NCBI GenBank assembly: GCA_041395445.1
Contig: JAWLAO010000002.1
Span: 434,001 to 498,000, forward strand
DNA from: Gammaproteobacteria bacterium
GTDB lineage: Bacteria > Pseudomonadota > Gammaproteobacteria > Xanthomonadales > Marinicellaceae
Direction: 5' to 3'
DNA: 64,000 nucleotides
Below the pieces are notes generated by a model. That model had not been told where the DNA came from. It searched no databases and saw nothing but the letters and a program-made list of their open reading frames with translations. The position numbers were made by a program, and so were the translations under genes. This document shows positions 24,117 to 33,190 of this stretch, piece after piece (position 1 is the first letter of the stretch; each line of letters starts with the position of its first letter).

Positions 24117-25757
24117 ATGAAACACACAATAATCTTTATTAGTTTAATATTGCTGTTGGCCTCTTGTATTGAAAAGGAAAAGTCTCAGTCAATTTCAAAA
24201 CCCAAAGATATTGTTGTGGCTGCACACTATTTCGCCTCAGAATGGCCGAAAACTTTTTGGCAAGAGTTTGAAGAAAAAGACGTTGAAGGAGATTTTCAGC
24301 AGATAAAAAATGATGGTTTTAATACACTAATCTTTGTTGTACCCTGGGTCGGGTTTGAGACAAACTTTAATCAAGATATGACTACAAGTAATCCATGGAT
24401 GTACAAAAGATTGAGTTTCCTTGTAGAAAAAGCTGTCCAGCTTGGTTTTAATTATATTTTACGAGTCGGATTTCCGCACGATTTCACCCCAGAAACCGGA
24501 ACCAATATTATTCAGTTGTGTACAAATATTTATACTGATGAAGCCTACAAGAAAAAATGGAAAGATTTTCTTAAAAAAATCTACGAAGCAACAAAAAAAT
24601 ATCGAAACAACTCTGATGGAATCTTGGTTTCTTGGGAAGATTTTTGGTGCCCACATTTTGTGTTACCTAACTTACCAATTAATAATAGAATAAAATTAGC
24701 ACAAGATATAGGTTATAGTGAGTGGTTGTTATCTCAGGACACAAATAAGGTTAAGTTAATACTCGGCGTTAATGAGTTGGATGAGTCTCAGATAGCGATT
24801 CCATCAAAGGAGGAAATGTCCTATTTGTATTACCTTGAATATATAGATATGAAGTTTGACGAGTTAATTTTGAATAGTACCAAAGAAATTTTCCCTGAAG
24901 CTGCTATGGAAATAAGGGTTGATAAAGACCCTATATTAAACTCATCTGGTAAAACAGTTTGGATTGAGCATGACCTTCATTTTGATGAAGAAAATCATAG
25001 AGGAACGTATTGGGCTCCTTTTTGGGGAGCGCAGAATAAAGGTGAGTTGTTATCTGCAAAAGAATCTCTTGCCAATTTTGAGTATTTTTTAAAAACAGTT
25101 ACAAATTCAAATCAATCGAACAACCATGTTATCGAACAGTTTAACTTCACAGATAATACACCGTATTTTCCAAATAATGCTGAGATTAATTCCAATGAAA
25201 TAGATGAGTTTTTATTAGATACAGTACCATTACTAAAAAAATATAGTAGTGGATATGGTCTATGGGCTTATAGAGACTATGCGGATAATGGTTTATATAA
25301 CTCTTCTTTTGAGTATGGTTTACATGGGTGGGATATATCAGGTGATGTTGAGTTGATTGAATACACTGGAGAGAATAAAATAAAACTAAGCAAAGACTCA
25401 AATATTTCACAACTTTACAATCCATTTGAAAGACACATGTTGTTTAGTAGTTATAAGGAGCTAATCTTCTGCTTGGATTCAGAGCAAGAAGCTAATTTAA
25501 CTCTATTATTAAATGAGAAAGAAAAAAAATTAGAGCTCAAAGAAGGTAATAGCTGTCATACAGTTGATATCTCAAAGCAGGAAAAAACAACTCATTTTAA
25601 ATTTAAAGTCACATCGGATGAAGATATTATTATCGATAACATGAAATTGTATGGGTTTGTACAAAGACTCAAGGTATATGATGAATTTGGAAAAGAAAGT
25701 TTGTACTTGGACTCTATCAGAAAGATGAATAGGGAGTTTATACGGAATGTGGAATAA
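24117..25757 (+). CDS. Lipoprotein with glycoside-hydrolase-like TIM-barrel and C-terminal beta domain
   Basis: 546 residues. A lipobox LLASC places the lipid Cys at 17. Residues about 30-380 resemble clan-A glycoside hydrolases: FNTLIFVVPWVGF, NYILRVGFPHD, a possible acid/base Glu in VSWEDFW, and a later Glu in VIEQFNFTDNTPYFP. The C-terminal 150 residues (NSSFEYGLHGWDISGDVELIEY) look like a carbohydrate-binding-module-type jelly roll. I cannot name a family number. It is the first gene of a five- or six-gene unit with CotH, VTC and DUF4956 genes and overlaps the next gene by 11 bp, so it probably processes a polymer made there. Confidence 0.75.
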   Translation: MKHTIIFISLILLLASCIEKEKSQSISKPKDIVVAAHYFASEWPKTFWQEFEEKDVEGDFQQIKNDGFNTLIFVVPWVGFETNFNQDMTTSNPWMYKRLSFLVEKAVQLGFNYILRVGFPHDFTPETGTNIIQLCTNIYTDEAYKKKWKDFLKKIYEATKKYRNNSDGILVSWEDFWCPHFVLPNLPINNRIKLAQDIGYSEWLLSQDTNKVKLILGVNELDESQIAIPSKEEMSYLYYLEYIDMKFDELILNSTKEIFPEAAMEIRVDKDPILNSSGKTVWIEHDLHFDEENHRGTYWAPFWGAQNKGELLSAKESLANFEYFLKTVTNSNQSNNHVIEQFNFTDNTPYFPNNAEINSNEIDEFLLDTVPLLKKYSSGYGLWAYRDYADNGLYNSSFEYGLHGWDISGDVELIEYTGENKIKLSKDSNISQLYNPFERHMLFSSYKELIFCLDSEQEANLTLLLNEKEKKLELKEGNSCHTVDISKQEKTTHFKFKVTSDEDIIIDNMKLYGFVQRLKVYDEFGKESLYLDSIRKMNREFIRNVE

Positions 25758-27135
25758 ACCCAAAAAAACATTAAGAAGAATTTCTTTAACCTTAGCAATC
25801 ATATCTTTAGCAGGAATGATTTTTTGGTTGTTAGCGTGGTATATATGGATTAAAAAACCCGAATATATACAGTCTCTAGATGAAAAAATCCCAAATTATT
25901 ATGAGCAAAGCATTCAAAGCCACAAAGAAAAGATTAGAAACTCAAAGTCTAAAAATGAGCAGATTGATAACATCATTGAATTTATAAATGAATTTGATGG
26001 AACGACATCATTAAATAAAGTATATGGTTTTTTGGTTGAAATGTATGAACTGTTAATCAACAACTATATAGAAAACAACCAAAATGTTAAAGCACTTGAA
26101 ACTGCGGAAAAGTGGGAACAAAAATACCCCTATGAGTTTCGAGCAAAATTTGCATACTTTAATTTGTTAAAGCAAACTGATAGCGAAAAGTCACTAGAGT
26201 ATATTTCTAACATTTATAACAAGTATCCGGACATTAATGAAATTAGTACTCTTTATGCTCAAGCATTGATACAAAATGGCCATATTGCAGAGTCAATTAA
26301 TATTGGGAGATTGCAAAAAGAAAGCTATATAGATAACTCAGAAATTGGCTTTATGTTTTTTTATAAAAATGATAAATACCCTAGTTTTCATGCAGATACA
26401 AAAATCTCCTTGCCATTGAAAAATGTAGAAAGAATTGGTAATCAGTATAGTGTTATCATGCAAAAAGAAATTAATAAAATAAAAGGATTAAGAATAGACA
26501 TAGATGGCATGAGAGTTGGTTCAAAAATTAGCGACATCAAAATAGACCTAACAGTTGGTGGTCGGAAATATGAGAACTTGGAGTTCAAACCATTGAATCA
26601 AATTGTTGAAGCAGCCCATGGGTCTTTTAAACCAACCGGAACAGATCCGTATTTTGAAATTTTTATTCCTGAAGAGTTTAAAGGACAGGACATTCTAGCT
26701 GATATCAAGGCAACATTAACAATACAAAACCAACCGGAGTTTTTTCTGGAAAATATGCTTGATTCGGAAGAGTGGCAGTTTTTTTATTCAGAAAACAAGG
26801 ACTTTTCAGAAGATAAATCAATAAAGTTTAAGGTTGATACCACTATTCATGACATTAGAGTAAAAGTAGAAGCTAAACTCGCCCTCCAGCCATTATCTGC
26901 TGAGTTTGTGAGATTGGATTTTCCGGCTGTTAGCGGGCTTAAATTCACAAACTTCAAAATTGAATTGGATGATGTAGTTATTGAAACAGACAAATACGTT
27001 GCCGCAAATAATTTGAATTATCTCCAGGAAGAAAGTACGATAAACGTAACTGGAAACGACCCCCATATTATTTTTAAGCTTAATACTTTAACCTCGATAA
27101 AAAGTGTTAATGTATATATGGAATTAGGAGAATAA
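25747..27135 (+). CDS. Membrane-anchored TPR-like protein of the CotH/VTC cluster
   Basis: 462 residues. One membrane helix (about 14-33, IISLAGMIFWLLAWYIWI) is followed by a helical repeat region (about 60-200: LETAEKWEQKYPYEFRAKFAYF, YISNIYNKYPDINEISTLYAQAL) of TPR character. Two similar beta-rich segments follow (FKPTGTDPYFEIFIPEEF and ITGNDPHIIF-like NVTGNDPHIIFKL), which look like a duplicated domain each ending in a GTDP/GNDP turn. No catalytic motif is seen. It probably scaffolds the envelope machinery. The 11-bp overlap upstream and 1-bp gap downstream show operon structure. Confidence 0.7.
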   Translation: MWNKPKKTLRRISLTLAIISLAGMIFWLLAWYIWIKKPEYIQSLDEKIPNYYEQSIQSHKEKIRNSKSKNEQIDNIIEFINEFDGTTSLNKVYGFLVEMYELLINNYIENNQNVKALETAEKWEQKYPYEFRAKFAYFNLLKQTDSEKSLEYISNIYNKYPDINEISTLYAQALIQNGHIAESINIGRLQKESYIDNSEIGFMFFYKNDKYPSFHADTKISLPLKNVERIGNQYSVIMQKEINKIKGLRIDIDGMRVGSKISDIKIDLTVGGRKYENLEFKPLNQIVEAAHGSFKPTGTDPYFEIFIPEEFKGQDILADIKATLTIQNQPEFFLENMLDSEEWQFFYSENKDFSEDKSIKFKVDTTIHDIRVKVEAKLALQPLSAEFVRLDFPAVSGLKFTNFKIELDDVVIETDKYVAANNLNYLQEESTINVTGNDPHIIFKLNTLTSIKSVNVYMELGE

Positions 27136-27136
27136 T

Positions 27137-29851
27137 ATGGGTCGGCTAAAGATAATACTGATATTCAGTTTGACTTTGACACTGCCGGTAAATATTTTTG
27201 GTATATATTGGCTTAAAAAAACTTTCAAAACATATCATGAGCTTGATAAATTTGAAGTTACAATGGATAAAACAAGTAGGTTTTTTAGAGTTGGTAATGC
27301 TGAGTTTGATGATGCCATTCGTCGAATAAAAAGTGTTTTTAATCTCAGCGAAAAAGCAGACGTACAGTTATTAATCAATCAAAAAGATTTACATGCTTTA
27401 TTTTCAGATTTACCAAAATCAGGTTTTGATGATAAAGACGATACCTATTTGATAATGGATAATGTTGTACTTAAAGGAAAAACCAGGCTTAGAGGCGATC
27501 ATATTTATCACTGGGGTCTTGCTGATAAATCATGGCGATTTAAAACCTCGAAAAAAAGTGTTCACAACGGTATCAATAAATTTAATTTTGTTATACCAAA
27601 ATCATTGGATTTATTATCAAACCATATGTCCTATGCTCTAGCAAAATCATTAGATCTTCTGGCGCCAGAAAGTAAGTTAGTCAGCTTTGCTGTTAATGGT
27701 AAAGAAAGAAGAAGCAAGTTGATGGTAGAGCAAATTGATGAAAGCTTTCTTCGAAAAAACCGTCGTATGCCAAACGACATCTACAAAGGCGATAATATCG
27801 GACAAAGTAAATACTTTGGCGTTGATGTCAGGTTATTTAATAATCCGGGTATTTGGGATAAGGCATCTTATAACAATCATTTTGATTCTGATAATAAAAA
27901 ACCACTGCAAACAATGCTCCAAAACCTTTCGATGGGTGACTACAAAACTATGGATTTAAAGAGTTTTGCAGCATTTTCCGCCTTTATTGATTTGGCATCA
28001 TCTTATCATCATGATCAAACTCACAACTGGATTCTTTATTATGATGGATATTTTGAAAAAATGTTTCCTATCGTATGGGATTCAACAGGTTGGAATAATC
28101 AACCAATTGATAAAGTCCACTTGAATATTATGTCATCGGATTTGTTAATAAAATTATTTGAAAACTATCAATTCATAGCGGAAAAATATCGGGTACTTGA
28201 GAGATTTTATTCTTCTGAGAAAGAGAGTTTTTTAGAGTCCTTGAAAATAGAAACAGCAAATTCTGAAGAACAGATACGAAGAAACGATAGCTCAATTTCT
28301 CTTTACAGTGATAAATTAGAGAGATCAAAAAAATATCTCGCGAAATTCAATTCGAAAATCATCCAAAAACTAGATGAGGTAGAAGCTTATTTTCTCGGCA
28401 AAGTGAGCATATCAGATTATAAATATTCTCTACCAGATGATTTATATACAGTCAGATTGCTTGTTGGAGGAAGCAAATTAATTACAAATATCCGGTTCCG
28501 GTTTAACGAATCAATTAATGAGCGGCCTCAAAGTGTACATGTTGAATATAAAAAAGGCAATCTCCTGCATACAGTTAATCTGGCGAACCAAACGAAATAT
28601 GAAAATAACCAATTGAATATAAATATAGATTTGTTACCGAGAACTGAAAAGGATGATGCTTTTTTAGGAATTAAAACTATTTTTACAGAAGCAACTTATG
28701 ATTTTATTTTTGAAGGAGTTAACACAAAATATATTGATTCGGTTGAACTTACATTTCTAAATTTGGATAAACAAACGATTCAGGTTGAAAAGGTTGAAAA
28801 TATCGGCTCTATCAGTTTTAGACCGTCAAGTAAAAATATCATCAATAATACCGCTTTTAATCAACAAACCTGGACTGTCGAAAAACACTTTAGCGGATTT
28901 ACAGAAATCAAAGACGATGTGGTTATTGAGCCGGGAACGCAGTTGGTTTTTGATGAAGCTGCCAGTTTAAGAGTTTTAGGAAAAGTTACAGCGATAGGCA
29001 CAGCAGAGAACCCGATTGTATTTGATGCCAAGGACTCTTCAAAGCCGTGGGGAGCTTTTGCCTTGAAAGGGAAAAGAGCCGATGAGTCTGTTTTTAAACA
29101 TGTCATATTCAAGAATGGCAGCGGAGATAAGGGTAGTTTACACGAATACACTGCTATGTTTTCAGTTCATGATGCGGATCGAATCTTAGTTGAAGACTCG
29201 GAGTTTTATGACAGCAAGTTAACTGATGACATGGTTCATGTTATCTACTCTGACATCATATTTAGAAACAGCAAATTTGTCCGTTCATTATCCGATGCTG
29301 TTGATATTGATATTTCTTCAGCAGTTCTCGACAATTGTGAATTTGTTGGTTCAGGGAATGACTCTATTGATTTGATGACTTCTGATGCTGTTGTGTTAAA
29401 TACAAAATTTTATAATTCTGGTGATAAGGGAATTTCAATTGGCGAAGGTAGTAATTTACTGGCGATTAACAACTATATAGAAAACAGCGAAATTGGTATG
29501 CAGTCTAAGGATACATCGAAGGCATTTATCTATAACACATCATTTATCGGCAACAAAAAAGCCATTGATGCGTATCATAAGAACTGGCGTTATTCTAGTG
29601 GTGGCACTATTAATGTCGAAAATTGTGTCATGCAAAACAACTCTGAAAATGCAACCGTAGGCAAGAAATCAAAAGTTGTCATCAATAACTGTGAAATTGA
29701 CACTCCTCAGAATTTTATAGCAAAAGATATCAAGAATAAAAAAATCACTGTTGGTAATGAGCAAACCATCCAGTTTGATTTTGATAGCGAGTTTTTTCAG
29801 AAGTACAGAAATTTAATTAAAGCAGAAGGCAAAGGGTATAATGGCAAATAG
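27137..29851 (+). CDS. CotH-kinase-like domain fused to right-handed beta-helix, membrane anchored
   Basis: 904 residues. An N-terminal membrane helix (ILIFSLTLTLPVNIFGIYWL) is followed by a CotH-type kinase-like domain (about 90-420): KTRLRGDHIYHWG, FKTSKKS, LMVEQIDESFLRK, NDIYKGDN and the DQTHNWILYYD...PIVWDSTGW metal/catalytic region. A middle beta region (430-590) leads to a parallel beta-helix (about 600-870) with repeated short rungs such as VLDNCEFVGSGNDSIDL and NTKFYNSGDKGISI. CotH proteins transfer phosphate from ATP to proteins in the spore coat; outside spores their targets are unknown. The fusion to a beta-helix suggests the target or ligand is a surface polymer. It overlaps the VTC gene by 11 bp. 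Confidence 0.83.
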   Translation: MGRLKIILIFSLTLTLPVNIFGIYWLKKTFKTYHELDKFEVTMDKTSRFFRVGNAEFDDAIRRIKSVFNLSEKADVQLLINQKDLHALFSDLPKSGFDDKDDTYLIMDNVVLKGKTRLRGDHIYHWGLADKSWRFKTSKKSVHNGINKFNFVIPKSLDLLSNHMSYALAKSLDLLAPESKLVSFAVNGKERRSKLMVEQIDESFLRKNRRMPNDIYKGDNIGQSKYFGVDVRLFNNPGIWDKASYNNHFDSDNKKPLQTMLQNLSMGDYKTMDLKSFAAFSAFIDLASSYHHDQTHNWILYYDGYFEKMFPIVWDSTGWNNQPIDKVHLNIMSSDLLIKLFENYQFIAEKYRVLERFYSSEKESFLESLKIETANSEEQIRRNDSSISLYSDKLERSKKYLAKFNSKIIQKLDEVEAYFLGKVSISDYKYSLPDDLYTVRLLVGGSKLITNIRFRFNESINERPQSVHVEYKKGNLLHTVNLANQTKYENNQLNINIDLLPRTEKDDAFLGIKTIFTEATYDFIFEGVNTKYIDSVELTFLNLDKQTIQVEKVENIGSISFRPSSKNIINNTAFNQQTWTVEKHFSGFTEIKDDVVIEPGTQLVFDEAASLRVLGKVTAIGTAENPIVFDAKDSSKPWGAFALKGKRADESVFKHVIFKNGSGDKGSLHEYTAMFSVHDADRILVEDSEFYDSKLTDDMVHVIYSDIIFRNSKFVRSLSDAVDIDISSAVLDNCEFVGSGNDSIDLMTSDAVVLNTKFYNSGDKGISIGEGSNLLAINNYIENSEIGMQSKDTSKAFIYNTSFIGNKKAIDAYHKNWRYSSGGTINVENCVMQNNSENATVGKKSKVVINNCEIDTPQNFIAKDIKNKKITVGNEQTIQFDFDSEFFQKYRNLIKAEGKGYNGK

Positions 29852-30596
29852 TACGAATAAACCCATCAAGGAAAACTTTCTTCGCTATGAGTTTAAGTAT
29901 ATTCTGAGGGATGAATTGAAAGATGCTGTTGAGACAGAGCTGTGTCATTTTATGCAATTGGATCCATTTGTTGAAAGGTTTGAAGATAAGAAATACTTGG
30001 TTAGAAGTTTATACTTTGATGATCCGGTTTACAGCTTTTATTATGAAAAAACTGACGGACTGATGCACAGACAAAAGTTTCGTATTCGCACATACTCAGT
30101 GCAACATGATGAAAACATACCGATAATGCTTGAGTTAAAAGGGCGGTATAATAATTTTGTTTACAAGAACCGAACAGAAATTTCCCATGATGAAAAGATT
30201 GCTAATGATGTCTTTAAATTAACGGAAAACATTATAAAAAAAGATAACAATAATGTTCTTAATCAATTCATCTACGACCGATACAGAAAAAAAATTGCTC
30301 CGGTGATGCTGATTGATTACCAAAGAAGAGCCTATCAAAGTAAATATGATTATGAGTTTCGAATCACCTTTGACGGCGAGTTATATGGCACACAGACCAG
30401 GCAGCTTTTTCCTAAAGATGATGTGAATAAACGTAAATTGATTGATGGGTTTACCATCATGGAAGTGAAGTTCAGAAAGCATGTTCCGCCATGGTTTCAC
30501 CGTATAATGATTAAATATCAATTAACCAGGGTTTCTATTTCAAAGTACTGTACAGGAATGGAAGCGACAAATTTAATAAAAAACTTAGAAGATTAA
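29841..30596 (+). CDS. VTC-domain (polyphosphate polymerase fold) protein
   Basis: 251 residues, soluble, no signal peptide. It matches the catalytic tunnel domain of yeast Vtc4: RYEFKY (residues 15-20), RSLYFDD (Arg55), KFRIRTY (Lys79, Arg81, Arg83), LELKG (Glu98, Lys100), ITFDGEL, MEVKF with Glu208 and Lys210, and SKYCTG (Ser234, Lys235). The basic tunnel and the acidic metal ligands are therefore all present, so it is likely to bind or polymerise polyphosphate or nucleotide triphosphate. Stand-alone bacterial VTC proteins are often next to DUF4956 and CotH genes, as here. The true product in bacteria is not firmly known. Confidence 0.88.
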   Translation: MANSTNKPIKENFLRYEFKYILRDELKDAVETELCHFMQLDPFVERFEDKKYLVRSLYFDDPVYSFYYEKTDGLMHRQKFRIRTYSVQHDENIPIMLELKGRYNNFVYKNRTEISHDEKIANDVFKLTENIIKKDNNNVLNQFIYDRYRKKIAPVMLIDYQRRAYQSKYDYEFRITFDGELYGTQTRQLFPKDDVNKRKLIDGFTIMEVKFRKHVPPWFHRIMIKYQLTRVSISKYCTGMEATNLIKNLED

Positions 30597-30612
30597 ACTA
30601 GAAGAGAGAACA

Positions 30613-31296
30613 ATGGAAAATCAGATATTAGATGCCTTGAGTGGCAGTTTTAACTACTCAATTATAGAAGTGATGATTAATTCACTGGTTGCTTTTATTT
30701 TAAGTATGTTCATAGCTTACACCTACAAGAAAACACATCAGGGACTGTCATATTCCCAATCATTTGTTTTGACGATTATTTTTATCACAATCATCATTGG
30801 ATTTGTAATGATGGTTATTGGTAACTCGTTAACACGTGCTTTTGCCTTGGTTGGAGCTTTGAGTATTATCCGCTTCCGAACTGTAGTTAAAGATACCAAA
30901 GACACTGCATATATCTTTTTGGCATTAGGCGTGGGAATGGCTGCCGGAACCGGTAATTATTTTATAGCCTTGTATGCGACATTATTCATGTGTTTAATTG
31001 CCTGGATATTATATAAATTTAATTTTGGTGTTCAAAGCTCCAGTGATTTTATATTGAGGTTTTATTTTGATAAAACTTCCAAAGAAGACAATTATGTGGA
31101 ATATATCAATAAACACTCAGAAAACAATGCGCTATTGCATATGGAGCCATCCGGTGATGACAAGCACTTGTACATGACGTTTGATGTATCCTTAAAAGAA
31201 GATATCGAAATGAATGATTTTATTGCAGGATTCTCAAAACTTAGCGGCATCAGCGAAGTTGTATTGGTTAGTGCTAAAAATGATATCACTTATTAA
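30613..31296 (+). CDS. DUF4956 multispanning membrane protein
   Basis: 227 residues. Four or five membrane helices occupy residues about 18-135 (MINSLVAFILSMFIAYTY, SFVLTIIFITIIIGFVMMVIG, FIALYATLFMCLIAWILY), followed by a cytoplasmic ferredoxin-like domain (HLYMTFDVSLKEDIEMNDFI). The diagnostic motif GALSIIRFRTVVKDTKDTAYIFLALGVGMAAG is clear. It follows the VTC gene by 16 bp. I infer a membrane partner or channel for the VTC product, but the family has no proven function. Confidence 0.88.
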   Translation: MENQILDALSGSFNYSIIEVMINSLVAFILSMFIAYTYKKTHQGLSYSQSFVLTIIFITIIIGFVMMVIGNSLTRAFALVGALSIIRFRTVVKDTKDTAYIFLALGVGMAAGTGNYFIALYATLFMCLIAWILYKFNFGVQSSSDFILRFYFDKTSKEDNYVEYINKHSENNALLHMEPSGDDKHLYMTFDVSLKEDIEMNDFIAGFSKLSGISEVVLVSAKNDITY

Positions 31297-32005
31297 CAAA
31301 AAAACCATTGGTTCGTTCTTCCCGCGCAAGCAGGAACCAACCTCATCGTCATTCCAGCGCAGGCGGGAATCTATATCAGTATTACTTCTGTTGTTCTTCT
31401 GCCTAAGTATTTCGGCAAAAGACAACAATATCAGCTACAAGCAGGATGGTCCGTATCGAATTGTTACTGATAAGCATCTAATTAATGATATTCCACTGAA
31501 AAATAAGGGTGGCTACCAAATGGTCGTGGAAATTCCCACAGGAACTCGCCAAAAGTGGGAAGTGAATCATAAATCCGGACAAATAGAGTGGGAATTCAAG
31601 GATGGAAAACCCAGAGAGGTTAAGTTTTTAGCTTATCCAGGAAATTACGGCTTTCTTCCACAAACACTGAGTGGTGATAATGATCCGCTGGATATCATTG
31701 TGTTGAGTGAAGCATTTAATCGTGGTGATATCATCGAAGTAAAAGTCCTGGGAATGCTTAAATTAAGTGACGGAGGAGAAAGCGATAATAAAGTCATTGC
31801 TATAACTGAAGGTTCCGGGTTTAAAAAAATAGACTCGTTATCTGAAATGCTCGTCAAAGAACCCAACGTTATTCCAATCATCCGACAATGGTTTGAAGGT
31901 TACAAAACTCCCGGGAAAATGGTTTTTTTGGGTTACGAAGATAAAAAGCAAACCATTGAATATATTGAAAAGGCTCATAAAAGATGGAAACTGGAAAAAA
32001 ATTAA
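31280..32005 (+). CDS. Predicted exported inorganic pyrophosphatase (family I)
   Basis: About 241 residues if translated from ATG 31280, which overlaps the DUF4956 stop by 17 bp; an in-frame start at 31214 is also possible but deeper in that gene. The hydrophobic segment VLLLLFFCLSISAKD looks like the core of a signal peptide. The catalytic domain has the family I pyrophosphatase hallmarks: VVEIPTGTRQKWEVN, YPGNYGFLPQTLSGDNDPLDIIVL (the DxDPxD-like metal site), and KVLGMLKLSDGGESDNKVIA. Hydrolysis of pyrophosphate would pull polymer synthesis forward. Bases 31311-31372, within the N-terminal coding region, are a REP-like repeat (see repeat entry). Confidence 0.8.
   Translation: MISLINKKTIGSFFPRKQEPTSSSFQRRRESISVLLLLFFCLSISAKDNNISYKQDGPYRIVTDKHLINDIPLKNKGGYQMVVEIPTGTRQKWEVNHKSGQIEWEFKDGKPREVKFLAYPGNYGFLPQTLSGDNDPLDIIVLSEAFNRGDIIEVKVLGMLKLSDGGESDNKVIAITEGSGFKKIDSLSEMLVKEPNVIPIIRQWFEGYKTPGKMVFLGYEDKKQTIEYIEKAHKRWKLEKN
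31311..31372. repeat. Pair of REP-like palindromes inside the pyrophosphatase 5' end
   Basis: Two related palindromes, 31311-31338 (TTCCCGCGCAAGCAGGAACC) and 31347-31372 (ATTCCAGCGCAGGCGGGAAT), match the widespread TTCCCGC...GCGGGAA interspersed-repeat family. Translated in the gene frame they give RRRES-type residues, a known signature of translated REP sequence. Confidence 0.82.
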
Positions 32006-32011
32006 ACACCT

Positions 32012-33190
32012 CTAAACCTTTTCAATCTCTTTCATCAATCTCTCAAGCTTAATTGTACGACCATAGATGCCTCCATCGTGCATTAGATGTAATAAATGTG
32101 TTGGCTTAACTTCTTTCACAATCCACTCATAGAACTTGAACTGTTCATCAAGGGATAAGTTGTTAATATTAATGACTATTACCTCAGGGAATCCTAGAAT
32201 AAAATTTTTCGCAATATATTGTCCAAATGAATCTGCTAATACTACCAGTTTAGTATCGGAATTTATCAAAGGGTTGGAGTATACATAACTAATATTATTT
32301 TTATAGACACTTTGAATTCCATTAATACAGTTTTTTCCCTCACAAATAACTATATTAAATTCATCAAAATTATATTTTACAGAAGAATCATAAAGTTTTA
32401 ACCCAAGCGTATGAGTTCTCAAGTCCGTACTTACATTAACTTTCTCACTTTCAATATTCTGTATTGAATCAATACTCCATAAAGACTTCATAATATCTTT
32501 AGCAATTATATTAGGTAGAATGCCATGCCAATGAAAGTGTTTTGGCAAATATACTTGAACCGAAGATTTTAAATCCAGCATTTTTTTCAGAGGGTAATAA
32601 ATTCTGTAATGTTTTTCATTCATAAAGAGTGATTCCCACCATGCTGGTGAGTTTCTGGTACACCAACTTTTTTGTGGCTCTGGTAAGTTCTCTGGGTATA
32701 TCTTTCCTTTGGTAGGGATAATAGCAATATCCGAAATAATATCTAGCCGTTTTGAATAATTTAATAATCCTTTAAAAAGACTGATAGTTTTTTGTTGAAA
32801 CGTTTTTGGCAGTGATTGCACATTGCACACCGATTTAATGAGTAAGTTGGGGTTATCAGCAATGTGTGAATTGAAGTAAATAAAACCATTGTTTCCAACG
32901 GTTATTTGTTTTGATGAAATCTCATTGAACAATTGATATCGAAGTTTATTGGAACTACGAATAAAAATTTTTCGGAACCCAAATTGATCAGATAGATAAT
33001 TATCAATTTGGTTTGTATACCCTTTAATATCATCTATTTTTTTCGGAAAAGAAGGTTTTTGAACTAACACTCTATTTTCATCACTTTTCAGTTTGTCTTT
33101 AGTAAATATATGTTTAACTGCTGGCATAGATATGACTAACATGAAAAGTGCTATGAATATTATCTGGTATATCTTTTTAAGCATGTTCAA
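32012..33190 (-). CDS. SGNH-hydrolase-like acetyltransferase accessory protein (AlgX/AlgJ-like)
   Basis: 392 residues, with one N-terminal membrane helix (IIFIALFMLVISMPAV) and a periplasmic SGNH domain. DNYLSDQFGFRKIFIRSSNKLRY and GNNGFIYFNS match the AlgJ/AlgX N-terminal block; the catalytic Ser is in VVLADSFGQY and the Asp/His region is YLPKHFHWHGILPNI. Proteins like this transfer acetyl groups delivered by an MBOAT partner onto exported polysaccharides. Its start overlaps the MBOAT gene by 4 bp (ATGA). Confidence 0.85.
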   Translation of the reverse strand: MNMLKKIYQIIFIALFMLVISMPAVKHIFTKDKLKSDENRVLVQKPSFPKKIDDIKGYTNQIDNYLSDQFGFRKIFIRSSNKLRYQLFNEISSKQITVGNNGFIYFNSHIADNPNLLIKSVCNVQSLPKTFQQKTISLFKGLLNYSKRLDIISDIAIIPTKGKIYPENLPEPQKSWCTRNSPAWWESLFMNEKHYRIYYPLKKMLDLKSSVQVYLPKHFHWHGILPNIIAKDIMKSLWSIDSIQNIESEKVNVSTDLRTHTLGLKLYDSSVKYNFDEFNIVICEGKNCINGIQSVYKNNISYVYSNPLINSDTKLVVLADSFGQYIAKNFILGFPEVIVININNLSLDEQFKFYEWIVKEVKPTHLLHLMHDGGIYGRTIKLERLMKEIEKV

